The position numbers and the translations under genes are program-made. Positions 1 to 6,608 of a stretch of DNA of 13,200 nt are shown here, piece by piece. Every line of letters starts with the position of its first letter. Within the stretch, counting starts at the first letter, position 1. The notes below the pieces were generated by a model. The model saw only the letters and a program-made list of their open reading frames with translations. It was not told where the DNA came from and did not search any database. Origin of the DNA: CAYLNG01 sp964497855. GTDB lineage: Bacteria; Verrucomicrobiota; Kiritimatiellia; SS1-B-03-39; UBA6053. The stretch is from positions 1 through 13,200 of the forward strand of contig CAZCFM010000104.1 of the NCBI GenBank assembly GCA_964497855.1, given 5' to 3'.

Positions 1-589
1 CGGGTAGGGATTTCAGATGTTCATAGTCTTCCGCCAGGGCCTCGCGCAGCCGGCGAAGTGCGTACTGCATGCGGGCAAGGGCGGTGTTGATGGAGACGCC
101 TTGGTGTTCGGCGATCTGCTTGAAGGGGATGTCGGCTTCGCTGCGCATCAGATATACCTCGCGTTGATCAGGCGGGAGTGTGTCAACCGCCGCCTGAATC
201 CGCTGCGCCAGTTCCCGGTTGCTGGAGTTGCGGTCGGGGCCAGGACGGGTTTCCGCCACAAAGGATTCCAATGCGACGGCTTGTTCGCCAGAGCCCATGG
301 GTTGTTGAAGGCTGACATCGGGTTTCTTTTTGCGGGAGAGGTCGATGACGCGGTTGCGGGCGATGCGGAAGAGCCAGGAGAGCAGGCGGTCGCTTTCGTA
401 GCGGTGCAGGCCGCGGACGGCGCGAAACCAAACGTCTTGGAAGACATCGTCGGCGGTGTGGGGGTCGCGGACCAGGCCTTGAATAAAGCGGTGCAGGGGA
501 CGGCGGGTGAGGTCCACGATCCGTCCAAGCGCGTCCGTATCGCCATTGCGATAGGTCTGAAGCAGGGTTTCGAGATCATGGTCCTCCAT
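1..589 (-). CDS. ECF-family RNA polymerase sigma factor (3' end off the window)
   Basis: Translating the complement from the ATG at 589 gives 196 residues with no stop before the left edge, so the C-terminus is missing. Residues about 15-88 form sigma region 2, with an ADDVFQDVW segment followed by SWLFRIARNRVIDLSRKK, the usual -10 recognition and melting core. Residues about 138-185 form region 4, with a helix-turn-helix around FKQIAEHQGVSINTALARM that reads the -35 element. A 45-residue linker joins them and region 3 is absent, which defines the ECF group. An in-frame TGA lies nine codons upstream, so the start is well fixed although no good SD is seen. It diverges from the oxygenase gene across 98 bp. 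ECF factors are usually followed by an anti-sigma gene, which here would lie beyond position 1. The subgroup and stimulus cannot be told. Confidence 0.93.
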   Translation of the reverse strand, partial: MEDHDLETLLQTYRNGDTDALGRIVDLTRRPLHRFIQGLVRDPHTADDVFQDVWFRAVRGLHRYESDRLLSWLFRIARNRVIDLSRKKKPDVSLQQPMGSGEQAVALESFVAETRPGPDRNSSNRELAQRIQAAVDTLPPDQREVYLMRSEADIPFKQIAEHQGVSINTALARMQYALRRLREALAEDYEHLKSLP

Positions 590-652
590 AGATGTGTTGA
601 TGTTACATAATCCTCAAACGCTGTCAGTGTCCAATTATTGTCTTTTTTCGTT

Positions 653-681
653 TTCACATCGCCAAACGCGGCGGTTTTGAT
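653..681 (+). promoter_or_regulatory. Candidate sigma-70-type promoter of the oxygenase gene
   Basis: TTCACA (653-658, five of six to TTGACA), a 17-bp spacer, and TTTGAT (676-681, four of six to TATAAT). The predicted transcription start falls at about 688, which is the first ATG of the oxygenase gene, so the mRNA would be nearly leaderless. This agrees with the absence of a convincing SD. The match is moderate and was found by eye. Confidence 0.35.
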
Positions 682-687
682 AGCGGG

Positions 688-3084
688 ATGCACATGAGTT
701 CTGAAAACATGGACATTGAATATGCGGAAGACCCCTGTGGTCTTGTGAGCGCGTTGTCGGCGCTGCGCCGCCCCGGCGCGTATTTCGCCTATGGCGAGGA
801 GGAAGTGCCGATGCCCAACCTGCGTTTCGGCGACGCGGCACCGATCTCGTTTCCCGTTCCAGATACGCAGCTGCACAACCTGTTGTCTTTTGCGGATAAA
901 GCGCCCTTTGGCCGCGGGACGGAAACGATTCTGGATGAAAGCGTGCGCAAGGTGTGGCAGATTCCTCCGGAGCGCTTTCACCTCTCCGGGAAGGGCTGGA
1001 ACGCATTCCTTGAGCGGGGTCTGGACACGATCCGGGACGCTCTGGGCTGTCAGGGAACCGAGATTCGGGCGGAACTCTACAAGCTTCTGATTTACAGCGA
1101 GGGTGGACATTTTGCGGCGCACCGGGACACGGAAAAGGCGGAGGGCATGTTTGGCACCTGGGTCATCTCGCTCCCCTGTGTCCATACGGGAGGAAACCTG
1201 CTGGTTCGCCACGCGGGAGAGGAAGTCCGGCTGGACTTGTGTCCGCAGGAAAGCGCCGAAGTCCGCTATGCGGCCTTTTTTGCGGACTGCGAACACGAGG
1301 TGGAGCCGGTCACATCGGGGTATCGGGTATGCCTCGTCTATAATTTGATCCGCAACAGTGGGGCTCATCCTGAATCCCCAGGAGATGAACGGAAGACCAT
1401 CCGGGCGGCCGTCGCGGCCTTGCGCGAATGGCAAAAGGCTCCAGGACGTCCTGAGGGTGACTCACCAAAAATTGTGTATTTGCTTTCGCATATGTACACC
1501 GAGGCCTCTCTTTCTTTTGCTCAGCTCAAGGGGGAAGACCGGACGCTCGCGCGCGTGCTTTGCGCTGCCGCCCGGGAAACGAACATCGAGATCTATCTCG
1601 CCATGGTGCATCTTTCGGAGTTCGGCTACTTTGAGGGATGTTACGGCTACGACGACGAACCGGACGAAATGGATTTGGATGACGCGGTGCCGGAGGAGAT
1701 GAGCGCCGAACTTCGAACCTGGCGGGATCCCGAAGATCGATGCGTCAACTATGGCAGCCTCTCTTTTGACCCCAAAGAAGATTTGTTGCCCCCCGGCGAA
1801 CTGGACGACGAGGAGCCCGACGACATCAACTTCCATGGCAACACCGGCAACGAAGGCGCTTCCTATGACCGGGCCTATCTCCGCGCCGCGCTGGTGCTCT
1901 GGCCACGAAGGAGCGCGAACGCCATTCTTCTTGCGCGCGGTCGTTCCACCTCCGTCGGACGTCTGGCGTATTGCGCGGACCGGGGAGTGGCGGATGAGAC
2001 GGAGCGCGGGGAACTGATGGAACTGGCGGACGCTGTTCTGGACACCGCCCCCGGGGTCTGGACATCGGAAGAGGTTCAAGGATTTTGCGGGGCCGTGCTG
2101 ACCCTGGGCTTTTCAGAACAGCTGGAAGGCTTTTGGCGGCGCGCGGTTCTGGAAGGATTTGACGGCGAATGGAATGAGGCTCTGGCCCGCTCCTTTGCCC
2201 TCTTGCCGGAAAAGACCTCCTTGGACGTCCTGCGGGTGCTCGTGGAACGTTACGCCGATCTGCTGGTGGTGGATACCCTCGATTTGCTTGCCAGAATTAT
2301 AATGGCGCATCCGGTCAGACTTTCCGCTCTCCGGCCCCTTCTCCTGGACCTTTGTGGTCGAATTCCCAAGGCGAAACAGGGGGCCGTCTATCGTGGAGGC
2401 GGATATGAAGACTTCCGAAACCGGATGAGCCAGCCGCCGGAGGAGTTTATGTTTGGTGCCTCGCAGCACAAACCCGCCTCTCTGTGCCTTGCTCCGGAAA
2501 CCTTGCTGCAGGCTCTGACGATTCTCGAGCGCGAAGGTTTTTATGAAGATGCCGTCCGACTGATCGAGGCCCTTCGGCAAAATCCCGCGATCTTTGCCCC
2601 GGACCTCCTTTTGTTCACGGCATGGCGGACGGCCATGGAGTCCGCTGCGTCCGGGCGCGTCCCCGGGCTGTTGTGGCAGGCCACGGCAGGATTTTTACTG
2701 GAGCGATCCGAGGTTCCACCGGAACCCCCGAAGGACTGGAGCGATGCGACCCCGGTCAACGGGCGCGGATCCCACGTCGTGTTTCTCCGCGAGTTTTTAC
2801 AAGATCCCCATGCGGAGACCCGTCCGTACCGCGCGAATCAGGGAGACCGTCAACAGATCGCGTCCCTGATCTATCATCAGCGCCTGGACATCGACTGTCG
2901 CACCGAGGAGAAAGGCCGCCCCTACACCTTGCATCTCACGAAAAACCGCGCCGCGTTCAAACGCGCCGTCGAAACGCATCGGGCCGATCTTGTGAAAATG
3001 CGAGATCTGCTTTGTCTGGGTTCCCCGCCCGACGACCCGACTTCGGCGCAGCTTGCCGCGCGCCTGCGGCACACGACGGCCTGA
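688..3084 (+). CDS. Large 2-oxoglutarate/Fe(II)-dependent oxygenase with long C-terminal region
   Basis: 798 residues. The N-terminal third holds a prolyl-4-hydroxylase-type double-stranded beta-helix domain, about residues 125-222. The visible metal ligands are H145 and D147 in AAHRDTEK and H203 in CEHEVEP. R213, ten residues after H203, is placed to bind the 2-oxoglutarate carboxylate. GTWVISLPC and TGGNLLV between them are typical of the fold. Residues 320-385 are strongly acidic, and TGNEGASYDR followed by ALVLWPR (386-407) is a signature I associate with large bacterial and fungal members of this group. The remaining 400 residues look mainly helical, possibly a repeat solenoid, without a family I can name. 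There is no signal peptide, so it is probably cytoplasmic. The substrate is unknown: protein hydroxylation is possible, not shown. The start could be ATG 688, 694 or 709. It ends 8 bp from the convergent M50 stop. Confidence 0.85.
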   Translation: MHMSSENMDIEYAEDPCGLVSALSALRRPGAYFAYGEEEVPMPNLRFGDAAPISFPVPDTQLHNLLSFADKAPFGRGTETILDESVRKVWQIPPERFHLSGKGWNAFLERGLDTIRDALGCQGTEIRAELYKLLIYSEGGHFAAHRDTEKAEGMFGTWVISLPCVHTGGNLLVRHAGEEVRLDLCPQESAEVRYAAFFADCEHEVEPVTSGYRVCLVYNLIRNSGAHPESPGDERKTIRAAVAALREWQKAPGRPEGDSPKIVYLLSHMYTEASLSFAQLKGEDRTLARVLCAAARETNIEIYLAMVHLSEFGYFEGCYGYDDEPDEMDLDDAVPEEMSAELRTWRDPEDRCVNYGSLSFDPKEDLLPPGELDDEEPDDINFHGNTGNEGASYDRAYLRAALVLWPRRSANAILLARGRSTSVGRLAYCADRGVADETERGELMELADAVLDTAPGVWTSEEVQGFCGAVLTLGFSEQLEGFWRRAVLEGFDGEWNEALARSFALLPEKTSLDVLRVLVERYADLLVVDTLDLLARIIMAHPVRLSALRPLLLDLCGRIPKAKQGAVYRGGGYEDFRNRMSQPPEEFMFGASQHKPASLCLAPETLLQALTILEREGFYEDAVRLIEALRQNPAIFAPDLLLFTAWRTAMESAASGRVPGLLWQATAGFLLERSEVPPEPPKDWSDATPVNGRGSHVVFLREFLQDPHAETRPYRANQGDRQQIASLIYHQRLDIDCRTEEKGRPYTLHLTKNRAAFKRAVETHRADLVKMRDLLCLGSPPDDPTSAQLAARLRHTTA

Positions 3085-3092
3085 AAGGAACT

Positions 3093-3773
3093 TCAACCTT
3101 GGGGTGGAGGACTCATCCAGTTGAGCACAGTGCCGTAGGCGCGGAGTTGTTCGGTGGCGAGGATATGGAGGGCGGCGAGGGGCTCGGAGGTGGCGAGAAC
3201 GAGGCCGGCGGCGAGCAGGAGCAGGTTGCCAAGAAGAATAATCGGGTAGGCTCCCAGGACACCGTAGGGATGAATGTCGCTTTGTCCGAGGGAGAGGGCG
3301 TAGAGGGTGAAGGAGAGGTGAAAGGACCAGGTGAGGCCGAGGGCGAAGGGGAGCCAGGGCAGCCAGGGCGTCGGGTCCCAAAAGAGGCGGGCGATGGCGT
3401 GCAGGGCGAGCAGCAGGAGGCTGTAAAACGGAATGAGGTACGGGGCAAGAGCGATCCAGAGGCTGCTGCGGGAGACGACGACACTGCCGCCGCGGGCTCC
3501 CACCTTGATGCGACCGACTTTGGCTCCGGAGAGCAGTGCGGCGAGAGCGTGGCTCAGTTCGTGGGCGAGTACGTAGCTCCGCATCGGGCGGGAGAGAAAC
3601 GCAAACACGAGGGCCCAAAATCCAGCCCCAAGAAAAAATTGCAGCAACAGCAGGCTTCCTCCGGATTGCAGTTGGACAAGAACCAGCAGACGGAACAAAC
3701 CGCGGGCCAGCCCGGCCACAGCGGGGATCAGAAACAGTCCCATCAGACCATATCCAATGCGACTCAGCCTCAT
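3093..3773 (-). CDS. M50-family (site-2-type) integral membrane metalloprotease
   Basis: 226 residues from ATG 3773, chosen because GGGAGG lies 7 nt upstream; an in-frame ATG at 3962 has no such support and would add an untypical 63-residue leader. The zinc motif HELSH gives ligands H71 and H75 with catalytic E72, inside YVLAHELSHALAALLSGAKVG, the arrangement seen in M50B-like proteases. D166 in GQSDIHPYG is a plausible third zinc ligand. Hydrophobic stretches at about 7-30, 40-60, 105-128, 139-160 and 174-195 suggest five or six membrane segments. No PDZ or CBS domain is present, so this is a minimal member. The family cleaves transmembrane helices, often of anti-sigma factors or pro-proteins. 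The substrate here is unknown. It diverges from an S41 protease gene and lies about 2.5 kb from an ECF sigma gene. Confidence 0.8.
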   Translation of the reverse strand: MRLSRIGYGLMGLFLIPAVAGLARGLFRLLVLVQLQSGGSLLLLQFFLGAGFWALVFAFLSRPMRSYVLAHELSHALAALLSGAKVGRIKVGARGGSVVVSRSSLWIALAPYLIPFYSLLLLALHAIARLFWDPTPWLPWLPFALGLTWSFHLSFTLYALSLGQSDIHPYGVLGAYPIILLGNLLLLAAGLVLATSEPLAALHILATEQLRAYGTVLNWMSPPPQG

Positions 3774-3780
3774 GGCAGGT

Positions 3781-3786
3781 CCTCCC
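3781..3786 (-). promoter_or_regulatory. Ribosome binding site fixing the M50 protease start
   Basis: On the minus strand GGGAGG lies 7 nt before the ATG at 3773. It is one of the best SD sequences in the window and rules in favour of the 226-residue product over the 289-residue reading. Confidence 0.85.
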
Positions 3787-3939
3787 AGATGCAAAGGGGT
3801 AAGGCAGAAGCCGGAAAGGGTGAAGCTGCGAACACGCCGTTCTCTTAACCAAAAAACGCCAGACAGGAAGTCTCTTTCAGGGACTCTGTAGGCTTTTTCA
3901 GGACCTCCAAAGGTTCCTTCCATCCTCATTCCGTAAAAT

Positions 3940-3960
3940 CTTGAACGATTCGCCTTGAAC
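3940..3960 (+). repeat. CTTGAAC direct repeat, 14-bp period, upstream of the S41 protease gene
   Basis: CTTGAAC at 3940-3946 and again at 3954-3960, separated by GATTCGC, starting 74 bp before the S41 start codon. The second copy plus flanks (GCCTTGAACAT, 3952-3962) recurs exactly at the lexA start (8677-8687). GAAC is also the core of many ECF -35 elements, and a CGTTT lies 18 bp after the first copy. It could be a regulator site, a promoter part or chance. Confidence 0.4.
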
Positions 3961-3966
3961 ATCTCG

Positions 3967-3996
3967 TTTCCATCGGGTGTCTTACACGTCTATTCT
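3967..3996 (+). promoter_or_regulatory. Weak sigma-70-like promoter candidate for the S41 operon
   Basis: TTTCCA (3967-3972, four of six), 18-bp spacer, TATTCT (3991-3996, four of six). The transcript would begin near 4003, leaving about 10 nt before the ATG at 4014, which has no SD. Evidence is modest. Confidence 0.25.
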
Positions 3997-4013
3997 CCAA
4001 CCCTTGGATCCGC

Positions 4014-6299
4014 ATGAAATTCGTTTCCCTTCTGATTCCTTTTCTTCTGCTCTCGCTTTTTGTTCGCGCCGCCGAAGCCCTTGCCCCGGATGAAAAATCC
4101 AGCCGCATTGCCCAACTCGTTGCGCGGGGGCTGCCACAAACCCACATGAGCCATGAGCCCGTTTCTGAAAGCCTGGGCCGCCGCACGCTCGACAACTATC
4201 TGCGGGCTCTGGACTTTGACCGCAGCATCTTCATGGCCGAAGACATCGTCTTGCTGCGTCAACAGGCGGCGGATTTGGAGAAAAACTTGAAGGATGGCAA
4301 TCTGGACTTTGCCTTTTCGGCCTTCGCCATTTTCCTGCAGCGGGCGGAGGACCGCGTCGAGTTTGTCCGGTCTATGTTGGACAAAGGCTTCGACTTGGAT
4401 GTGGAGGAGGACTTCGTCTGGAAACGCAAAGACGCCGCCTGGGCGGAATCCCAGGAGGAATGGGACGATCTCTGGCGCAAAAAAGTAAAAAACGAATACC
4501 TCGGAATCATCGTCAGCCGCAAGATGCGCGAGCTGGAGACCGCAAAGGAAGAAGAGGCCAAAAAGGCAGCGGATGAAGCCAAAAATGCGGCGGTCGACCC
4601 GAAAGATGGGGAAATCGAGGAAGCGCCCGTCCCGGCCCCGGAAGCCCCTGAAGCCGTGGTGCCCCCGGATGGAGCGGCCAAAGCGGAGGAGGCCCCCAAA
4701 GCGGAGGAACCAATCGTCGTCACTCCGCCTGCCGTTGTCCTGACGCCCGAAGAGTCGATCCGCAAACGCTACGACCAGTTTTTGGGGATACTCAAAGGGC
4801 ACGACGCGGAATACGTCCTGCAAATGTACCTGAACAGCCTGGCCCGGGCCTACGACACCCACTCCAGTTACATGTCCCCCCGTTCCGAGGAGGATTTCGA
4901 CATTCAGATGCGTCTCTCGCTGATCGGCATTGGAGCGATCTTGCAGTATGATGAGGGCGCGGCCAAAATCGAACGCCTTAGCAAAGGCGGACCGGCCGAG
5001 CGCGATGGACGTCTCAAACCCGGCGACAAAATCATCGCCGTGGGGCAGGGCGATGAGGAAGTCGTCGATATTCTTTATTGGCCCTTGTATCGCTCGGTTC
5101 GTCTCATTCGCGGCCCCATCGACAGCAAAGTCGTTCTGCACGTGATCCCGGCCAGCGACCCCACCGGTACGGAAGTGAGGGTGATCGACCTGATCCGCGC
5201 CGAAATCAAACTCGAAGAGAAAGCGGCTCGTTCCACAGTTCATGAGCTGAAGCACAACGACAAAACGTTCCGCCTCGGCATTATTCTGCTTCCGGATTTC
5301 TATGCGGACTTCAACGGCAAACGGGACGATCCGGAGGCGGCCCGCAGTTCCTCGGCCGATATTCGCAAGCTCCTGCTCGAACTGAACAAGGAAAATGTGG
5401 ACGGCCTTTTGCTCGATCTGCGCAACAACGGCGGCGGCAGCCTGCAGGATTGCGTGGAAATGAGCGGTTATTTCATCGATGCGGGACCCATTGTGCAGGT
5501 CAAATCCGAGCGCGCGGTGCGTCCGCTGAACGACCCGGCCCGCGGCGTGGTTTTTGATAAACCTGTCGTCGTGCTCGTAAACCGCTTGAGTGCCTCCGCT
5601 TCCGAAATTCTGGCTGCCGCCCTCCAGGATTACGGCCGCGCGGTGATCGTTGGCGATTCCAAAACCCACGGCAAGGGCTCGGTGCAATCCCTTCTGCCGG
5701 TGGACCCGGGCGACAGCACTCTGGGCGCACTGAAGGTCACCACCGCCGCCTTTTACCGGGTTGATGGACGCTCGACCCAGCTCAAAGGTGTGAGTCCGGA
5801 TATCATCATCCGCACCCCGACCGATGTGATGGAACTTGGGGAGGAATACCTCGACAACGTTCTCCCCTGGTCCTGGGTAAACCCGGCCCGTTTTATGCCC
5901 GTGAGCGACATGCGGCCCATTAATACAGAGCTCCGACGTCTCTCCGAGGCCCGTCTCGCGGGCGATGAGAAGTTTTTGACCTACCAAGCTCAGGTGGAGC
6001 GCCTCGCAGAACGCGTCCAGCGCCGGAATGTCTCGCTGCGCCTGGAAGACCGTTTGACCCAGGCCAAGGCGGATCGCGAGCTGGATCGGATCGAAGACAA
6101 AGCCTCCGGAATGCTGGAAGAGCAGGATGAGGAGGACGCCGCCGAGGAGGAAAACAATGAGATTCAGCCGGAGAAAGATTTGATCCTCCGCGAGGGTCTC
6201 CGGATCCTGGCCGATTTGATCGTCCTTGGCAACAATCCCCCGGGTTCCAAACCTGCGGATCCCAAGGCCGACATTCAAATACAAGGAGTTCCCCAGTGA
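4014..6299 (+). CDS. prc: Carboxy-terminal processing protease, Prc/Tsp type (peptidase S41A)
   Basis: 761 residues, near the usual length for Prc/Tsp. A signal peptide covers residues 1 to about 21-24 (FVSLLIPFLLLSLFVRAAEA), so it acts in the periplasm. A Tsp N-terminal helical domain spans about 30-280 and is interrupted by an Ala/Pro/Glu/Lys-rich insert at about 175-243. A PDZ domain follows at about 290-385, then the S41 core at 415-600 and a Tsp C-terminal domain (DUF3340-like) at 605-745. The catalytic dyad is S528 in LSASASEILAAALQDYGRA and K554 in THGKGSVQ, matching S452/K477 of E. coli Prc with one extra residue between them. LDLRNNGGGSLQ (467-478) is the conserved loop. Prc trims or degrades periplasmic and lipoprotein substrates from the C-terminus. 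No SD precedes the ATG. It begins a three-gene operon and overlaps the next gene by 4 bp. Confidence 0.93.
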   Translation: MKFVSLLIPFLLLSLFVRAAEALAPDEKSSRIAQLVARGLPQTHMSHEPVSESLGRRTLDNYLRALDFDRSIFMAEDIVLLRQQAADLEKNLKDGNLDFAFSAFAIFLQRAEDRVEFVRSMLDKGFDLDVEEDFVWKRKDAAWAESQEEWDDLWRKKVKNEYLGIIVSRKMRELETAKEEEAKKAADEAKNAAVDPKDGEIEEAPVPAPEAPEAVVPPDGAAKAEEAPKAEEPIVVTPPAVVLTPEESIRKRYDQFLGILKGHDAEYVLQMYLNSLARAYDTHSSYMSPRSEEDFDIQMRLSLIGIGAILQYDEGAAKIERLSKGGPAERDGRLKPGDKIIAVGQGDEEVVDILYWPLYRSVRLIRGPIDSKVVLHVIPASDPTGTEVRVIDLIRAEIKLEEKAARSTVHELKHNDKTFRLGIILLPDFYADFNGKRDDPEAARSSSADIRKLLLELNKENVDGLLLDLRNNGGGSLQDCVEMSGYFIDAGPIVQVKSERAVRPLNDPARGVVFDKPVVVLVNRLSASASEILAAALQDYGRAVIVGDSKTHGKGSVQSLLPVDPGDSTLGALKVTTAAFYRVDGRSTQLKGVSPDIIIRTPTDVMELGEEYLDNVLPWSWVNPARFMPVSDMRPINTELRRLSEARLAGDEKFLTYQAQVERLAERVQRRNVSLRLEDRLTQAKADRELDRIEDKASGMLEEQDEEDAAEEENNEIQPEKDLILREGLRILADLIVLGNNPPGSKPADPKADIQIQGVPQ
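6283..6288 (+). promoter_or_regulatory. Ribosome binding site for the GTG-started Dabb gene
   Basis: AAGGAG, 7 nt before GTG 6296, inside the last codons of the protease gene. Together with the GTGA overlap it indicates translational coupling. Confidence 0.85.
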
Positions 6300-6598
6300 T
6301 TACGCACATTGTGTTGTGGAGAATTCAGGAACAGGCCGCGGGTCTGACCCAAAGCCAGGCCATCGCAAAAATCCGCGCCGGACTGGAAGCTCTTCCCGCC
6401 CGCATCCCCGAACTACGATCCCTGAGGGTCGGTGTAAATGCGTTGCCCGCGGAACAGGCCTCTGACCTCGCCCTGGTGACAACCTTTGACGACTGGAAAG
6501 CCCTCGAAGCCTACCAAGTCCACCCCGATCACCAGGCGGTGGCTGCGCTGATCCGCCAGGTTGTCCGCGAACGCCGCGTCATCGATTTTGAAAGCTGA
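6296..6598 (+). CDS. Small Dabb (stress-responsive alpha/beta-barrel) domain protein
   Basis: 100 residues starting at GTG 6296, whose last two bases overlap the stop of the S41 gene (GTGA). The whole protein is one dimeric alpha/beta-barrel ferredoxin-like domain. The N-terminal strand ITHIVLWRI carries the conserved His4. LRVGVN (43-48), DLALVTTFDDWKALEAY (57-73) and HPDHQAV (76-82) are typical of the family, as is a C-terminal strand ending VIDFES. Members bind small molecules or are stress-induced in plants. Bacterial members mostly have no assigned role. No export signal is present, so it should be cytoplasmic even though both operon partners are exported. The function here is unknown. 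Confidence 0.88.
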   Translation: MITHIVLWRIQEQAAGLTQSQAIAKIRAGLEALPARIPELRSLRVGVNALPAEQASDLALVTTFDDWKALEAYQVHPDHQAVAALIRQVVRERRVIDFES

Positions 6599-6600
6599 GG
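6596..6600 (+). promoter_or_regulatory. SD-like sequence supporting GTG 6609 as the LamG-protein start
   Basis: TGAGG overlaps the stop codon of the Dabb gene and lies 8 nt before GTG 6609. The alternative in-frame TTG at 6561 lacks an SD and would bury the signal peptide. Confidence 0.55.
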
Positions 6601-6608
6601 CCATCGTC

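Larger units (their letters stand above)
3774..4013. other. 240-bp divergent intergenic region between M50 and S41 protease genes
   Basis: This is the largest non-coding gap and should carry promoters for both directions. It contains a short imperfect hairpin at 3869-3885 (6-bp arms with one G-T pair, 5-nt loop), a direct repeat of CTTGAAC at 3940-3960, and a weak promoter candidate toward the S41 gene at 3967-3996. The hairpin is not followed directly by a T-run on either strand, so I do not call it a terminator. Confidence 0.6.

Noticed and set aside
148..1434. 428-residue minus-strand frame over the sigma and oxygenase genes
   Set aside because: It covers two real genes in other frames and shows no domain. 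The ECF sigma reading frame from 589 is clearly the coding one.
2622..3848. 408-residue plus-strand frame across the oxygenase 3' end and the M50 gene
   Set aside because: The protein is low-complexity G/E/Q-rich and is the complement of a membrane-protein gene that has a good SD and an HELSH motif.
3774..3962. N-terminal extension of the M50 protease to ATG 3962
   Set aside because: GGGAGG is correctly placed for ATG 3773, and the extension has no membrane or domain character.
3990..6284. 764-residue open frame antisense to the S41 protease gene
   Set aside because: It mirrors the protease gene almost end to end and has no SD or recognisable domain. Biased third-position GC in the real gene explains the absence of stops.
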